Below are positions 44,900-56,560 of a stretch of DNA of 62,577 nt, in pieces. This stretch comes from Diplocarpon mali (lineage: Eukaryota; Ascomycota; Leotiomycetes; Helotiales; Drepanopezizaceae). The notes below the pieces were generated by a model. That model worked only from the letters and a program-made list of their open reading frames with translations, had not been told where the DNA came from and searched no databases. Each line of letters begins with the position of its first letter. Positions within the stretch are counted from its first letter, which is position 1. The position numbers and the translations under genes were made by a program. Where the stretch lies: NCBI GenBank assembly GCA_024741835.1, contig JAENRP010000235.1, positions 1 to 62,577 of the forward strand, read 5' to 3'.

Positions 44900-46300
44900 G
44901 GTATCTAATATACCCTTATAGTATAGTTTTAAAAGCTCTCTTATTCTTTAGAGCTTCCCTCTCCTTTACTAATAGGTACGCGCGCGCTCTATATGCTTTT
45001 ATACCCTCTTATTCTGGTCTTAAATTAGTAGTAAGCTTTATAATAATCTACAGATCATACTATTTCAAGTATTATCTAAACTAAAGCTAGAGCACCTTAT
45101 TTAAACTCTTTTATTCCCTGCGCTTTAATAGGCCGATATTATAGAGGTATATTACAGCTAGTACGGCTTTAGGCCATAGGTACTTTAAGAGGTTAGCAAA
45201 GATTAGTATAATAAGTGCCTTTTTAATAATCTCTGCTCTTGCTCTCTTAAAAGCTCCATTTGGTTTATAAGTATAGGATAGAGTGACTTCTACCTCTATG
45301 CCTTTAGCTTTATACTACTCTTTATATTTCGATACTCCTTATAAGAGAAATACCGAGGTATTATTATCGCTCTTTAAAATATATAGAAAGAGGCTATAAT
45401 AGCGCTTTACCTATACTTTAAAAGATTGAAAAGCTCCTAGAACTAGCGTTAAGGACTTATAAAGTAGAGTATATTTAAATAACTTCCTATTAAATTTATC
45501 CTTAATTAGAAGAAGCCAGCTTTCTAAGAAGAGGCTTAATATACTATAATCAAATAGGTCCTAAGAGCATTTAAAAAACGGTCTTAAAGCCTTAAAATCT
45601 AACTCTCTCTTAAAAGGCTTTTACTTAGCTTTTGCTTAAGCGTAAGCTTTATAATTAATTTATAGCTTCCCCTTGATCTTTACCTCCCTTGCGTTTAGTA
45701 TAAGCTTCTTAAGCGCCTCTGCTCTTAGATAGCCTAATCGAAGGTGCTAAATATCTGCTAAATCGTTCCTAGCTCTTAGGAATACGCTGCTCCTTAGGGG
45801 TTTATATTAGCTTCGCAGACGCTATTATAAAGTAGGGAAAGCTAGGCAGGTTGGTTAAGCATAGTATAGCAAGTTAAAAGTATTATAAAAGTTGATAAAC
45901 TTATATTTAAATACTATAATATTCGACCTACGCTTTAGCTACTTTATAATTACATTATTATCTACTATACCCCTTTGGAGCATTGCGTCTAGGCCTATAT
46001 ACTATACCCTAGCCTTCTTTAAAAGAGGCTTTAAGATAATATTAATATTAAACCTATTTATAAGCGCTATATTCCTAAGCTTTAAGTCTCTTCTATCGGC
46101 GAGAACCCCTTTTATCAGATGTATACCCCTCTTCCTTATTAGCAGACTCGAGCTCCCTGCCTTTATATAGTCCTAGGGATATGCGATTTTCAATAATCTA
46201 AGAACTAGAAGCTCCTTTCGATTAATAAGGTATGTTATAGCGCAGTTATTAAGTAGGGTTATATTTAAGAGAGTATAGGGAGCTTTAAAGGTAGAGTATA
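44900..46300 (-). pseudogene. G protease and integrase remnant
   Basis: Protease at about 46280-46190: 'TLLNNCAITYLINRKELLV', the decayed form of the TLLDSGAT.Hl.n block. Pre-integrase: 'HLRLGYLRAEALKKLI' and 'VKIKG' (about 45770-45620). Integrase: 'LLLIKDKFNRKLF', 'VKRYYSLFLYILKSDNNTSV' (family ..i.kiRsDNdt.v), 'TYKPNGAFKRARAEII' (family THEPNG.aERA...I) and 'YLWPKAVLAVIYLYNIG'. The catalytic Glu lies in a block where E has become K. The plus-strand reading 45892-46170 is a shadow. Confidence 0.88.
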
Positions 46301-46499
46301 TTCTTAAGGTAAAGTCTTTAAAGAGAGTTAGATCTAAGAGGGCGGCTATAATCTTGGATTTGCCGCTTCTTAAAGCTTTAGCAGATATTCTTTCTTTAAA
46401 TTGATTTATAAGAGTGTATTTGATATAGGAGAGCTTAGCTTAAAGCTTTCTCTATTTTAAGGAAGTAAGGTTTTCATACGTTCTTTTAACCTTATTATA

Positions 46500-47812
46500 G
46501 CTAGGAAGGTTTTGAAGCGTACCTTCCTTAGCGCTAGTTAAGGCGTATTTTAGCCTATTATACTCCTTTAGGTTCTAGAAGTAATTTTTAACCTAAGGGC
46601 AAGGGCACTTTTTAACGCTCCCCTTAAGAGTCTTCTTTGCCTTGCCTTTACTTGGTGCTCTTAGATTAGTATAATCGCCTACTCCTTTAAGCGAGGCATA
46701 TACTCTAAGGGTTGCCTTTAATAAGGAGCTTGTAAGGCTTCGCTCTATTAAGCTTAAGAACTAATTAATATAGTAGACTATATCTTTTCTATACTTTAAG
46801 CCTAGCTTATTATCTTTAATAAGCTCTGCCTAGGTCTACTAGGACCAAGTAGGAGCTTAGTAGTAAACCGATTATAAAAACTTCATAATCGCAAGGGAGC
46901 CTTAAACCTCCGGGATTCTATAAGTTCAAGCTTCCTAGTAGATCTCCCTAAAGCTAGCAAGCTAGGTCTTCGGGTCCACTTTGCTGCTCCTTATTTTAAA
47001 GAGCGTATTATTATAATCTTTCCGAATTGACTCTATTATACTAACCTCAAAGGGGGCTAATTCCCTGCGCAAGTGCTTTACAATCTATTAAATTGATAGT
47101 TTCCCTGCTTCCTTGCAGTTATATTATACTACTTAAAGCAATATAGGGTATACTATCTTAGTAATCCAATAGTATAACTAAGTATAGGAGCTCCTATTCC
47201 TTTTCTACATTTCTACTATAAGATTATATTGCGTTACTGCCATTTTGTACTCTAGCTCTATATCTTTAGCTATTGTCTTCGCAGGTAGTAGTAGAGCTGG
47301 CGTTTGTTAATCGGTAGCTTCCTACTATTAGTATAACTTATAATAGCTTTGCAATACTCTCTGGTCCTATCCTTTTACAATTTTTTCAAGCTATAGCAGT
47401 TCTATTTCTAAATCTAGTAGGTATAGAGCTTTATTCTTATAGAGCGGAGCTTGGTTTCCTATCTCTATAGTATATAGTTTAAGGTTATTAACTTATCTTG
47501 GCTTCTTTATATGCTTTTAGAGGCGTAGAAATTCGGCCTGAAACTCTAGCTTAGCGTACTAAATGCGCTATAACTTCCTATCCTAGAGTATAAATCCATT
47601 AGAGCTAAGCTCCTAAGCTTCTTTTTACTAGTATTCGCTTATATTGACTAGGATAATAGGAAGTATAGGTTCTATTAGTTAGCTAGGAGCGTTGGAACGT
47701 CGAGTCTAGTTGTATAATACGTATAGGCGAGGGAGAATGGATGAAAATAGTAGTAAAACCTCTCTAAGAAGTCTTTAAATATAGTAGATTTTTGATCGTT
47801 TGCTTTTAAAAG
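46500..47812 (-). pseudogene. G gag remnant
   Basis: Between protease and primer-binding site. Near 46620-46570 the frame reads 'KKCPCPWVKNYF'-like sequence, where a knuckle with a Cys pair and an aromatic/His is expected. The N-terminal two thirds (47700-46700) have a gag-like, helical composition; identity rests mostly on position. Confidence 0.6.
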
Positions 47813-47832
47813 TCGCGAATAGTGCTGATAAC

Positions 47833-48004
47833 TGTTGTGCTGTATTTAGAGGGGGATTCTTAGTGGTAGCAGAAGCTTATAAAATTCTACTCTAACTGTA
47901 TATCTGAGCTCCCTTTATAGAAGTGCTCTATGGCCACTTCAGGGGTACATTACATAAGCCAGTCCTCAGATGCCTCAGTGCCTGAGGCTCCTTATGGCGC
48001 AACA
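47833..48004 (-). repeat. G 5' LTR
   Basis: 172 bp; its right part (47930-48004, CACTTCAGGGGTACATTACA) is almost free of RIP, while the left part is converted. Confidence 0.95.
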
Positions 48005-48009
48005 ATCGA

Positions 48010-48600
48010 TCTATTAGAGATAGACTTATATAAGGTATTTCTGGGAATTGGCTATTCCAAATGGTACTTTTTAAGCTACTAGCGATATTCCCAGCTCTAT
48101 TAGATAGCTTACGGGCTTGCGTAGGAGTAGTTGCCTAGGACGGACCATTTAGACCTTAGCACCCTGGTTTAGCTACTAATAGACCCTAATATCATTTGGC
48201 TAAGGAGCAAAGGCAATCTATAGCGCACTTTTTAGATAGAAAGATAAAGTTTGCCTAAGGTAATAAGAGAGGAATAACCTTCTAATTAAAACTAGGCTAT
48301 ATAGGGTGCATTATATGCCAGAAAAAGGACTACTATAGTAGTAAGCACTTAAAAGAAGAAAGAGCCGCCTAGAAGTCTTGCTATATAGTAAGCCGATAAG
48401 CCAAAGGGTATAAGCTAATAGATAAAATATATAAGGCATACTTAGCTTAAGAAGATAATAGAGCATATTCGAAAGGTAATAGGACCGATAAGGATAAGTA
48501 GGAAACGTCTTCGGAAGAGGAGGATTAAGCAAATAGTAACCCTAAGGATAGTAATATTAACTTTACTATAGTATTCCTAGCTTTGGAGAAGGAATATGAC
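48010..48600 (+). pseudogene. D gag, C-terminal part with zinc knuckle
   Basis: Continues D gag after G. The knuckle at about 48305-48350 reads 'CIICQKKDYYSSKHLKEE', family CfvCkkegCwStkHtkeE, i.e. CX2CX4CX4H with the third Cys now Tyr. An acidic Glu-rich tail ('SSEEED') follows before the protease. The minus-strand reading 48311-48532 is its shadow. Confidence 0.82.
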
Positions 48601-50500
48601 TTAAGAACTATGCTTGACTAGCTTGAAAAGCAAAAGGCTAAATACCTTTTAATAATAAGGGTTAATAAACTTATATAAACGGACCTTAAGGTATTTATAA
48701 CCTAGTGGACGGATCAATTCTTTTAAGGATTCCTAATTGATATAGGCGCCTTAAATAAAAATATAGGAGGAATCAATTAATTTAAAGCCTTGCAAAATAT
48801 ATAAGACGCAGTTCTGGCTCTACTTAGTACTAAAAAGCATAAAATTACCTTTAGGATAGGTTTATAAAATGCAATCGGTAAGACAACTGTTCGAATACCA
48901 GCAGGCCCTATAGAGTTCTTAATTATAAAAGCAGATATACCGTTTTTAGTCTACTTGCAACAATTCGATAAAATAAGAGCTAAATATAATAATCTGCGCA
49001 ATTTGCTTATAATTAGTAAGGAGAAATACTTAATTATTAGAAAACACAAGCACCTATAGCTTTTACTTAATATAATAGAGCAACTTCTGATAACTTTAAA
49101 AGGTATAATCAATATATGCCACTTAATAGAAATAGAGATCCGAAGGCTATATAAAAGATTCGGATATCCTTTAGTAAAACGCCTTAAATACCTCTTGAAT
49201 TAGGCCAGTTATAATATAGACTTTAGCATTATAGCAAGAGTAAAGGAAATATACTAATACTGCTAACTCTACGCCGACGCCCCTTATAAGTTCCGATTTA
49301 AGCTATAAGATAATATTAACTTCAATTATACTATATATATCAATATTGCTTAGTTTAATAGAAGGAACGCCCTTTATATAGTTGATAAAGCAATAGGATT
49401 TAGAGCCGCAAGGTTCTTATAAAAGGGAATAGGAGCACATTCGGCTAACGCAGTATTTTAAGCCTTTAAATTAGCTTAGCTAAATACGTATATTAGACCT
49501 TTTGATTTTATAGTATACGACTATAGCACTAACTTTAACTTAGCAGAGTTCAAAAGCTCTTTAAGATCTATAAGAATAACCCTTAAGCTAGTTCCTATAG
49601 AGGCGCACCACTCTATCGGTAAGGTCAAATAGTATTATCGCCCTTTAAGACGTGCCTTTAAAATAATAATAGCTAAATACCCTTAATTAAGCGATAATAA
49701 GAGGTTGCAAATAACTATTAAAGTAATTAATAATATAGCAAGGCCTAATAGGATGATTCCCACTTTGCTCATTTTTAAGGCATATCTAAGGCTAATTGAA
49801 TTAGATCTACCAAATCTGTTAGTAGAATAGAGGGTAGTAATAATTAAGAAGGCTATAAAGGAAGTAAGGAAGATCTATACTACTCGTAAGGTCAATAACG
49901 CCTTAAGCATAAGGAATGGCCCTAGAACCACTTATATCTACGATTTAAGGCTAAAAGACCTAGTATTAGTATATTAGGAAAAGGGAGGATGGATAGGCCT
50001 ATTCGAGTTCCTAGGCTTAAAGAATGAAACCTATATAATTAATATTAATAATAGAATAAAGCACTTTAGGTTAATAAGTATACGCCTATTTAAAATCGAT
50101 AATAAAGAAAACTGCCTAAAGGAAATTAGAGGAATTAAACCTAAGGATCGAACGACTACTAAAAGGGAGTAGAACGCAACTAATATTAATAAAGAAGTAG
50201 AGCCCTCTCGCTTAATTAAGCTGCAACTTAATAGTCGTAAGCAATCGCTAAAAGTAAAGGTTCCCTTTATTAACCCTATTTCCGGCCTTCTTATAATTGA
50301 TAACGACTATAATGCTAAGATATAAATATCCTTTAAAGTAGACGATAAGCCATATATAGCTAAATCAGAAGTATTCCTAATAGAAAAGGAGAATAGGGAC
50401 TAGGAACTATTGCAGAAGCTATAGGCAAAAGGCAAGATTACTACTCTTAGGCGCCCTTTTTAGCAATCTCGCCTAAAGGAGTACTAAGGGCTAATGAATA
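48601..50500 (+). pseudogene. D protease and integrase remnant
   Basis: Protease at about 48700-49010: 'GFLIDIGALNKNIGGINQF' (family GilIDTGAs..St.Gy.Q), then 'IPAGPIEFLIIKADIPFLV'. The catalytic Asp survives. Integrase at about 49080-50100: zinc block 'ICHLIEIEIRRLYKRFGYP', core with 'YDYSTNFNLAEFKSSL' (family DhGtNF.S.eF), 'LVPIEAHHSIGKVK' (PneAHHSiGkvER) and 'KDLVLVY.EKGGWIGLFEFLG' (C-terminal SH3-like part). Stops mostly at Gln/Trp. Confidence 0.88.
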
Positions 50501-52060
50501 AGAGGGTATTTGTACTAATGAATAAAAATGACCTTGCGGTAAAAGGCAAGAGGATCTTTAAATCGAGAATAGTTAATAAGATAAAAGGGAAGGAGATAGA
50601 TCATCTATTCGAGAAATCACGCCTAGTTATATAAGCTTAAAACGATACTAGTAAAAAGGAGGAAGGCATAATCACTCAATTCCCAACTATCTAATAAGTA
50701 AGCTAACGCCTTTTAATATCACTTTTAGCATCAATCTAAGAACACTTTAAGGAATAGGGCAAGGAGGGCATTCTCGGCCTATGGGATATTATATAAGTAT
50801 ATACTTAGGCAGCTTTAAAGCTATTATACAATATATTTGTATTTCCCTTATAAGATATCGCTAAGCTATTCCCTATAGGTATAGTCTTTAAAGTAGTACT
50901 GCCGCTCTATAGCATTCCCGAATTAGGAAATTACTAGTTCAGCACCTACTATAAGCACTATTGCAGTAATCTTAGTATAGCTAACTCAACTTATAACCCT
51001 TATCTATTATTAACCTTAAGCAATTCTCCCTTTTTCGGCATAATAGGAATACAAATAGATAATACTTTAATACTTAAAGAAGCAGACTTCTTAAAAAAGG
51101 AGGAGGATAAGATCAAAAGGGTAGGATTCCTTATAAAGCTAATATAATACCTATTGAGTACTAAATCACTAGCTTTTAATAGGTATATTATTTCCTAGGA
51201 AGGGGATATAGTATATATGCAATAAAAGGGCCAAGGCCAAAGGCTGGAACTAGTCGATACTTCTTAAAAGGGCTATAAGTAATAATACCTAGAGTAAAGA
51301 GCAAAGAGAGCTTATTTAGCTATAATCTGCTAGCTAAAAGCTTCCTTCGATTTATTAGCTGTAGCCTAATACTAGGATCCAATAGTTCAAAATGCAGAGA
51401 ATTTAAATAAGCGACTTAAATAGATCTGAAACAACCTTAAAAGAGGCCTGACCTACCTTGCTATCAATTTACAAAACGCTAAGCTATTTGCATTTATCGA
51501 TAGATCTTTTGCTAATAATAAGGACTTAAGCTTACAGATCGGCTATATTATTATACTAGCTATTAAAGAGGAAGGAGAATCGCAGTTTACTTTAAAAGGC
51601 AATATTCTATACTATAGCTTAATAAAGTATAAGAGAGTAATAAGAGCTATATTAGCCTCCGAACTATACGCTATAGTAGCAGGTATTAATATACTAGTTT
51701 CTATAGCTATAACAATTAATATAGTAACAGCTAAGCTAAGTCTACCCCGCCTCCCTACTATTATATATACAGATTCCCTCTCCTTATATAAGTGTATTAT
51801 CAAATTGGGCACTATAAAGGAGAAGCGATTGATAATCGATATAATAGCTATTCGACAATCGTATAAGAATAGGGAGCTTACAAAGATACATTAGATTAAT
51901 AGCACTAGCAACCCTGCTGACGCTATAATAAAAGCCAATCCAAATCAGGCCCTTTAGCAATTGGTAGATACTAATTCGATAACTATTAAGAAGGAGGGAT
52001 AGGTACAAAGGCCTATCAAGGCATAACCAGACCTAAAAAGGTCCTAGATTAATAATATCC
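50501..52060 (+). pseudogene. D reverse transcriptase and RNase H remnant
   Basis: RT at about 50540-51450 with 'FKSRIVNKIKGKEIDHLFEK' (family f.sRlV.eiKg......ekSRLVvqg). RNase H at about 51590-52000: the strand opposite the shadow ORFs 51612-51812 and 51784-52008 gives 'RAILASELYAIVAGINIL'-like sequence and 'SLSLYKCIIKLG', matching C. The frame ends near 52060 before an AT-only stretch. Confidence 0.85.
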
Positions 52061-52189
52061 GATATTTTTTAATTGCAAGCTATTGGCAATTTTTTTTATT
52101 TATTTTTTTATTTTACTATAAGATATATTCCTACACTTGCTATTACTACCTTCTTTTTTATCTTTTCTTACTTACCTGCGCGTACTTGC

Positions 52190-53229
52190 ATTTTTTTATC
52201 ACTCAAGTAGTACTTAAAAAGGAGGTTATAGTAAAGCAGCGATTATTATATTGCTAAAGATAATGATCTACTAACGATTCTACCTCTAATAAGTACCTAT
52301 CCTAAGCACTAGGATTTCTAAGGCGTAGATCCCTAGCCCCTTAAGTCCTAAAGGCCTTACTATCCGAAATAGCGACTAAGTTAGCCCGCTCCTCTTAAGC
52401 TTGCACTTAAGTAAAAGCGGCCGCGATCTCCTTTAGATTCGGTTTATCTAAATTATTAAGATCCAAATCCCTATCTTTTAAAGAGCCTTTAAAAGGTACC
52501 TATCTACCTTTGCCTTTTTAGCAGTAGATATTATTAAAGGGAGCCTAAGAGCGGCCTTTAGCTAAGCTAAATAGCCCCTTTATATGCTAAAAGGAGCCGA
52601 GCACCTTAGCGCCTTAAGTCTTAAGGCGCCTAAGGGTAGCATTACCGCCTTAAAAAGTATATAATAGATCCTATGAATAGTTAATCATTAATATTAAATA
52701 GATTTAAAGGCACTTATAACTTATTAAGTATTCGCAAGGTTAATACTATAGCAGAAGGTATAAGCTTTATTTAGCTAGGCTAGCTAAAAGGCATCTTAAG
52801 TCTTTAAGACTATAGAGATTTATATTTAAGTCTCTTTAGATAGGATTTAAGCCGCCTTTTAAATCGCTTTAATATCGCTGCTAACTTAAGCATCTTAGAG
52901 GATAATATACTTATCTTAAGCCTAGATAGGTATTTAAAATAAATATCTATTAGAGGTTATTAAAATAAGAGGATATTAAAAGGCACTTACTAAGATATAC
53001 TTTACCTATTATATAATGTAATAATTATATTTCTTAAAAGTAAGAGTATTAAATGTATATATATAGCTAGTATTATTCTTACTAGCCTCCTTTCTTAATA
53101 TTATACGCGTATAATATACGTATAGCACTCGAAAGGCCTTAAGCAGGTCCTTTGGATTGCATTCGAGCACTATCTAAGTTAGTAATATATATATTAAAGG
53201 GGGTTAGCTAATAATCGGGGCACTTACTA
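52190..53229 (-). pseudogene. Antisense accessory ORF of D (degenerate)
   Basis: Counterpart of 23105-24200 in C. It has the same frame, with 'NIYITNLDSARMQSKG', 'DLDLNNLDKPNLKEIAAAF' and 'EERANLV' on the minus strand. Differences from C are mostly transitions, yet C and D are separate insertions, so the frame was inherited from their common ancestor. No recognised domain; start uncertain. Confidence 0.55.
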
Positions 53230-53783
53230 ATAATAATAATATTATTAATAGGATAATATAAGATAAGATCTACTATAGGGTTAATCAATTCAAAAGTAAG
53301 AGGGGGAATCGACCTACTTATAAGAAGTAGGAGTTAGAGTTAAGAGATTAAGAGAGGAGGGAAGCTTAATATATATGCCTTTTCAAAAGCCCCTCTTTTC
53401 CCTTTTATAAATTATTATAATTTATAACTATAGTAGATTACAACTTTAAATAACTCTTTAATAAAAAGTCTCGAACCTACTAAAACGCAACTAGACTATA
53501 ATTGCACTACTATAAGGCTTAAATAAAGACTTTAGATTGCTTTTATCACTTAGATACCTTTCCTTTCCCTTTTTGCTATTTACCTTTATCTTTGCTATTC
53601 TACTTCCTATATACTATCCTTATTACCTATTATACCTACCTTTGCTATTAAGCTATTTATCTTTGCTATTTTATTCTTTATTACCATTTGATTATTTACT
53701 ACTAATCTGCCTCCTTTATACACCTATTCTACGTACTTCCTTATACGAGTTGAAAAGGTCTTTTTAAAAGAGAGTACTACCGG
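53230..53783. other. D 3' untranslated stretch
   Basis: Mirrors 22536-23090. Contains the open hydrophobic reading 53537-53767 (plus), rejected as a gene. No other signal seen. Confidence 0.5.
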
Positions 53784-54082
53784 TATTAGTATACAGATTC
53801 TTATATAAAAGGCAAGCTGCCCTTATTCCTAGGGTTATCCTATATAGCTATACCATATGCGATATAAGGGGTTTCGTATATATTTCGGACGGCTATTCAA
53901 TTAGAGGACTTTAGAAGGATATCTATATATAGCTAGGAGGGACTATAGGAGGGAGGATATTTATAGGTATAAAGGTACTATCTCAGTTATATAGAGATAG
54001 ACAGATATTATAATAGATTCTTTTTAATAATAAGTACTTAACTATATTCATGTGAATATCGAATACCGGTATAGAACCTATA
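53784..54082 (+). repeat. D 3' LTR
   Basis: 299 bp. Starts TATTAGTATACAG (RIP form of TGTTGGTACGCAG), ends AGAACCTATA, followed by ATAATAATAAGG with the TSD. Confidence 0.95.
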
Positions 54083-54087
54083 ATAAT

Positions 54088-54170
54088 AATAAGGAAATAA
54101 AAGCGTATTAAAAATCAAAAATTAAAAATCAAAAATCCTTATTCTCTTCCGATAAAGCCGATTCCTATTA
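54088..54170. repeat. A-rich tandem repeat in the H 3' region
   Basis: AAAAATCAAAAATT repeated imperfectly three times (54108-54136). Lies between the H gag stop and the point where D inserted. Low complexity; no function apparent. Confidence 0.6.
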
Positions 54171-55379
54171 CTTATACAGCTGCCTTAGGCTAACTACCTC
54201 GCGTCTCTATAGGCAATTATGCGCCTAATGGTCAGTGTCGCCGCAGTTTATACACTTGCCTTAGTAGCGCCATCGATCTTATTACAAAGGGGAGGCGTAC
54301 CTCCGGCCTTCTAGCACGTTTAGCCTCGACTGCGTGTCTTCTATTATTGTATTGTCTAAATTCGCCGATATTTCCTTAAGGTGATTTATCTCGATTATCG
54401 AAACGCCTATACTACTCTTTACCTACCCTAATGACGTATCTATAAGGTTATTGCGAGGCTAAGAGTACGATCGAGAGTAAGACCAGGGGTGTATTATATA
54501 GGGCATAGAAGAAGACAAAGACAAAGACGCAGACGGTCCAAAGTGTATAAAGCGCGTAGAAAGCTATTATATAGTCGAAAGGTATTCTATATAATCGGAG
54601 GGAAGCTTAAGCTGCGTAGCAAGTCGATTCTATATTATCGAGTTTAAGCCTTGCCTGAAAATTGCGATTTTAATATAATTGGTAAGACCTTAATTCCGAG
54701 CTTTAAAAAGAAGACGCTTAAAACGCGCAATATATATAGGAATCGAATCGCTACCTTAGCTGCACTTATATAGCTTATCTTCTGCTTCTTATACCTTATT
54801 CGGCGAATGGTAGGCTAGCGATAGTTGGTTAAGAATCGAATTATAATTCTATATATTTAAAGCTTCTATAGCTATAAGCTAAAGGAGTATAAGAGCTTGC
54901 GCTATAAATTCGAGGTTCAAATATATATAATAAAACTGCGCTATTAAGTCACTAATCGCTTTGCTATCGACTTATAGTTTTGCTTTAATCAAAGGTAACC
55001 AAGTATCCTACTTAACTAATATACTATTGAATTTTTCGGGTTCTAAGAGTACTAGTTTCGGCCTAGGTATAGGCCGATTAAGGAGGGAGAGCTGTATTTT
55101 GACTAGCTGCTCTAAGAGCTTAGTAGCTATATTGCTTATAGTGAATATAATAAAAACGAAAGGTATAAAAGAAGTAAAATTGGTTAGCAGCTGTTTTGCG
55201 AAGCTGCTAGTAAGAGGGTAGTTCGGAAGTTGATAGAATGACCGTCGAGAGGGGTAAAGGTGCATATCATATCGAATAAATAAACGTATAAATGTACAAA
55301 TGTAGCGTATTGTATTAAACAAATGTATTATAGATAAACGAATATAAACAAATAAACGTACGTATACCGTAGCACGCAA
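54171..55379 (-). pseudogene. H gag (Gypsy type) with zinc knuckle
   Basis: The only protein of H. A 123-codon open stretch (55379-55008) starts it and includes 'RPIPRPKLVLLEPEKFNSIL', the entry of a Ty3-like gag core. Downstream are 'AQFYYIYLNLE' and 'KLYKCSQGSDSIPIYIARFK'-like blocks (stop for Gln). At about 54250-54205 is 'CINCGDTDH.AHNC', a CX2CX4HX4C nucleocapsid knuckle with all four metal ligands intact. It would bind and package RNA; protease and RT must come from elsewhere. Fewer stops than the Copia elements around it. Confidence 0.85.
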
Positions 55380-55397
55380 CTAGGGAATTGATTATAA

Positions 55398-55529
55398 TAT
55401 AACAGTCAGGTATAGTATAAGAATAATCAATTAGGGAGCGAGTATGCTACGGTACCTCTACGTATAGATATACCTGATGGTGGTACGCGCACAGGCCACG
55501 CTTACCTAAGCGGGTGACGAATCGTCATA
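55398..55529 (-). repeat. H 5' LTR
   Basis: 132 bp, partner of 38507-38638. Only its left end (TATAACAGTCAGGTATAG) is RIP-converted; 55425-55529 is intact. Followed by CTTGG (55530-55534). Confidence 0.95.
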
Positions 55530-55534
55530 CTTGG

Positions 55535-56560
55535 AAGACCTAATGCAAATACTATAAACTACTATTAGAATAGGTCTCTAAGACTGTCGATAGAATGCTT
55601 TTAGCTTCTGCGATAGCTTAAGTATAAATCCAAGCTGAAAAGCTCTCCTCTTTAATACCTAATAGAGATACTCTTATAAGTGGAACTACTGCTAACGACC
55701 TATATATTAATTTGGTAAATTAGCAACTCTTACTCTAAGGCCTAGTATCTATTTTAAAGTATAATATTGCGCCTTTTGATAAGGCTATTTAGTCTTAGAT
55801 AAGGCTTTAATACTGCGACGTATTACGCTAAGGTAAGACTAGGAGAACTAACACTTAGTAGTAGATCTGGGAGTAGTAGGAGGCGTACTACTTAGTAAAG
55901 TAATATAATCTTCTTAAGATTAAAGGGAGATTAGGAGTAATTGACTTTTTAGACTTAATTATAATGAAAATTAATCCGAGTTAGGCGATCCGCCTAAAGG
56001 AGGAAATAATCATTAATAAGCAGATAGGAACCCTATATAAGTACGACCTAATGCAGCTGAGCCGCGCCTTAGCGGGTATTGAATCCAATAGAGCGATTGA
56101 TAATAAAGGGCTAGCAGTTTTTATTACTTAAGAGTCTCTTTTAAATGCCGAAACCCCTTCGCAAGCTCTAGCGAGTAGCTTTTAAAATCGCTATATAAGC
56201 TTTAGAAGGGAGATCAGGCTTAAGTGCCCTTATAAAGGCTTTACTAATCACTATTAGAAGCCTTAGGACTATCGGAAACTATTATACGCTATAGATAGGC
56301 GTAAGGAAAATATAAAGGCTCTCCCTTTATAAGAGGAGGTCCTACGAATATAAAAGGCGTTAAACGCAAGAGATTAGTTTAAGGGTCTTTAAGCATAGCT
56401 TAAGGAGAATAATATTATAATAATAGCGATTGACAAATTTAAAGGAAAGGCTTTAGCCTTTAAAGAGGATGGTTTAAGCAAAAGAGAGAACTTACCAATC
56501 TTTATAATAATAGATCCCTTTGCCTTTAACGCTTTTAAAGAATCGTTTAACGTCTACTAC
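55535..56560 (+). pseudogene. J gag, C-terminal part
   Basis: Continues 37938-38506. The frame reads 'EEIIINKQIGTLYKYDLMQL', 'AVFIT.ESLLNAETPSQALA' and 'CPYKGFTNHY.KP.DYRKLL' (a block like CPY...H...C, perhaps the zinc knuckle), ending in a Lys-rich linker. Stops at Gln codons throughout. Confidence 0.75.

Larger units (their letters stand above)
40827..48004 (-). mobile_element. G: complete Copia retrotransposon (7.2 kb)
   Basis: 172-bp LTRs (40827-40998, 47833-48004) with TSD ATCGA at 40822-40826 and 48005-48009. On the element strand: primer-binding site GTTATCAGCACTATTCGCG, gag, protease, integrase, RT, RNase H, then a 1.4-kb 3' region with an antisense ORF, then polypurine tract CTAAGGGGTA. 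Deepest full element of the right nest (E2-J-H-D-G). Confidence 0.96.
38689..54082 (+). mobile_element. D: complete Copia retrotransposon (8.0 kb before nested insertions)
   Basis: 299-bp LTRs (38689-38987, 53784-54082), TSD ATAAT at 38684-38688 and 54083-54087. Same family as C. It was hit in gag by an E-family LTR (40231-40425) and by G (40827-48004). Removing both leaves about 8.01 kb against 8.05 kb for C, so the reconstruction balances. Inserted in H. Confidence 0.95.
38507..55529 (-). mobile_element. H: gag-only non-autonomous Gypsy-like element (1.6 kb before D)
   Basis: 132-bp LTRs (38507-38638, 55398-55529) flanked by CTTGG at 38502-38506 and 55530-55534. Removing D and one ATAAT leaves 1624 bp, with a single protein: a Gypsy-type gag with an intact zinc knuckle. 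No protease, RT, RNase H or integrase. This is the layout of TR-GAG non-autonomous LTR elements, which depend on enzymes from another element. It is relatively well preserved. Confidence 0.92.

Noticed and set aside
45892..46170. 92-codon plus-strand ORF in G
   Set aside because: Antisense of the G protease to pre-integrase region, which shows clear family motifs on the minus strand.
55008..55221. Plus-strand ORF 54961-55221 overlapping H gag
   Set aside because: Shadow; the minus strand carries a recognisable Gypsy gag with a downstream intact zinc knuckle.
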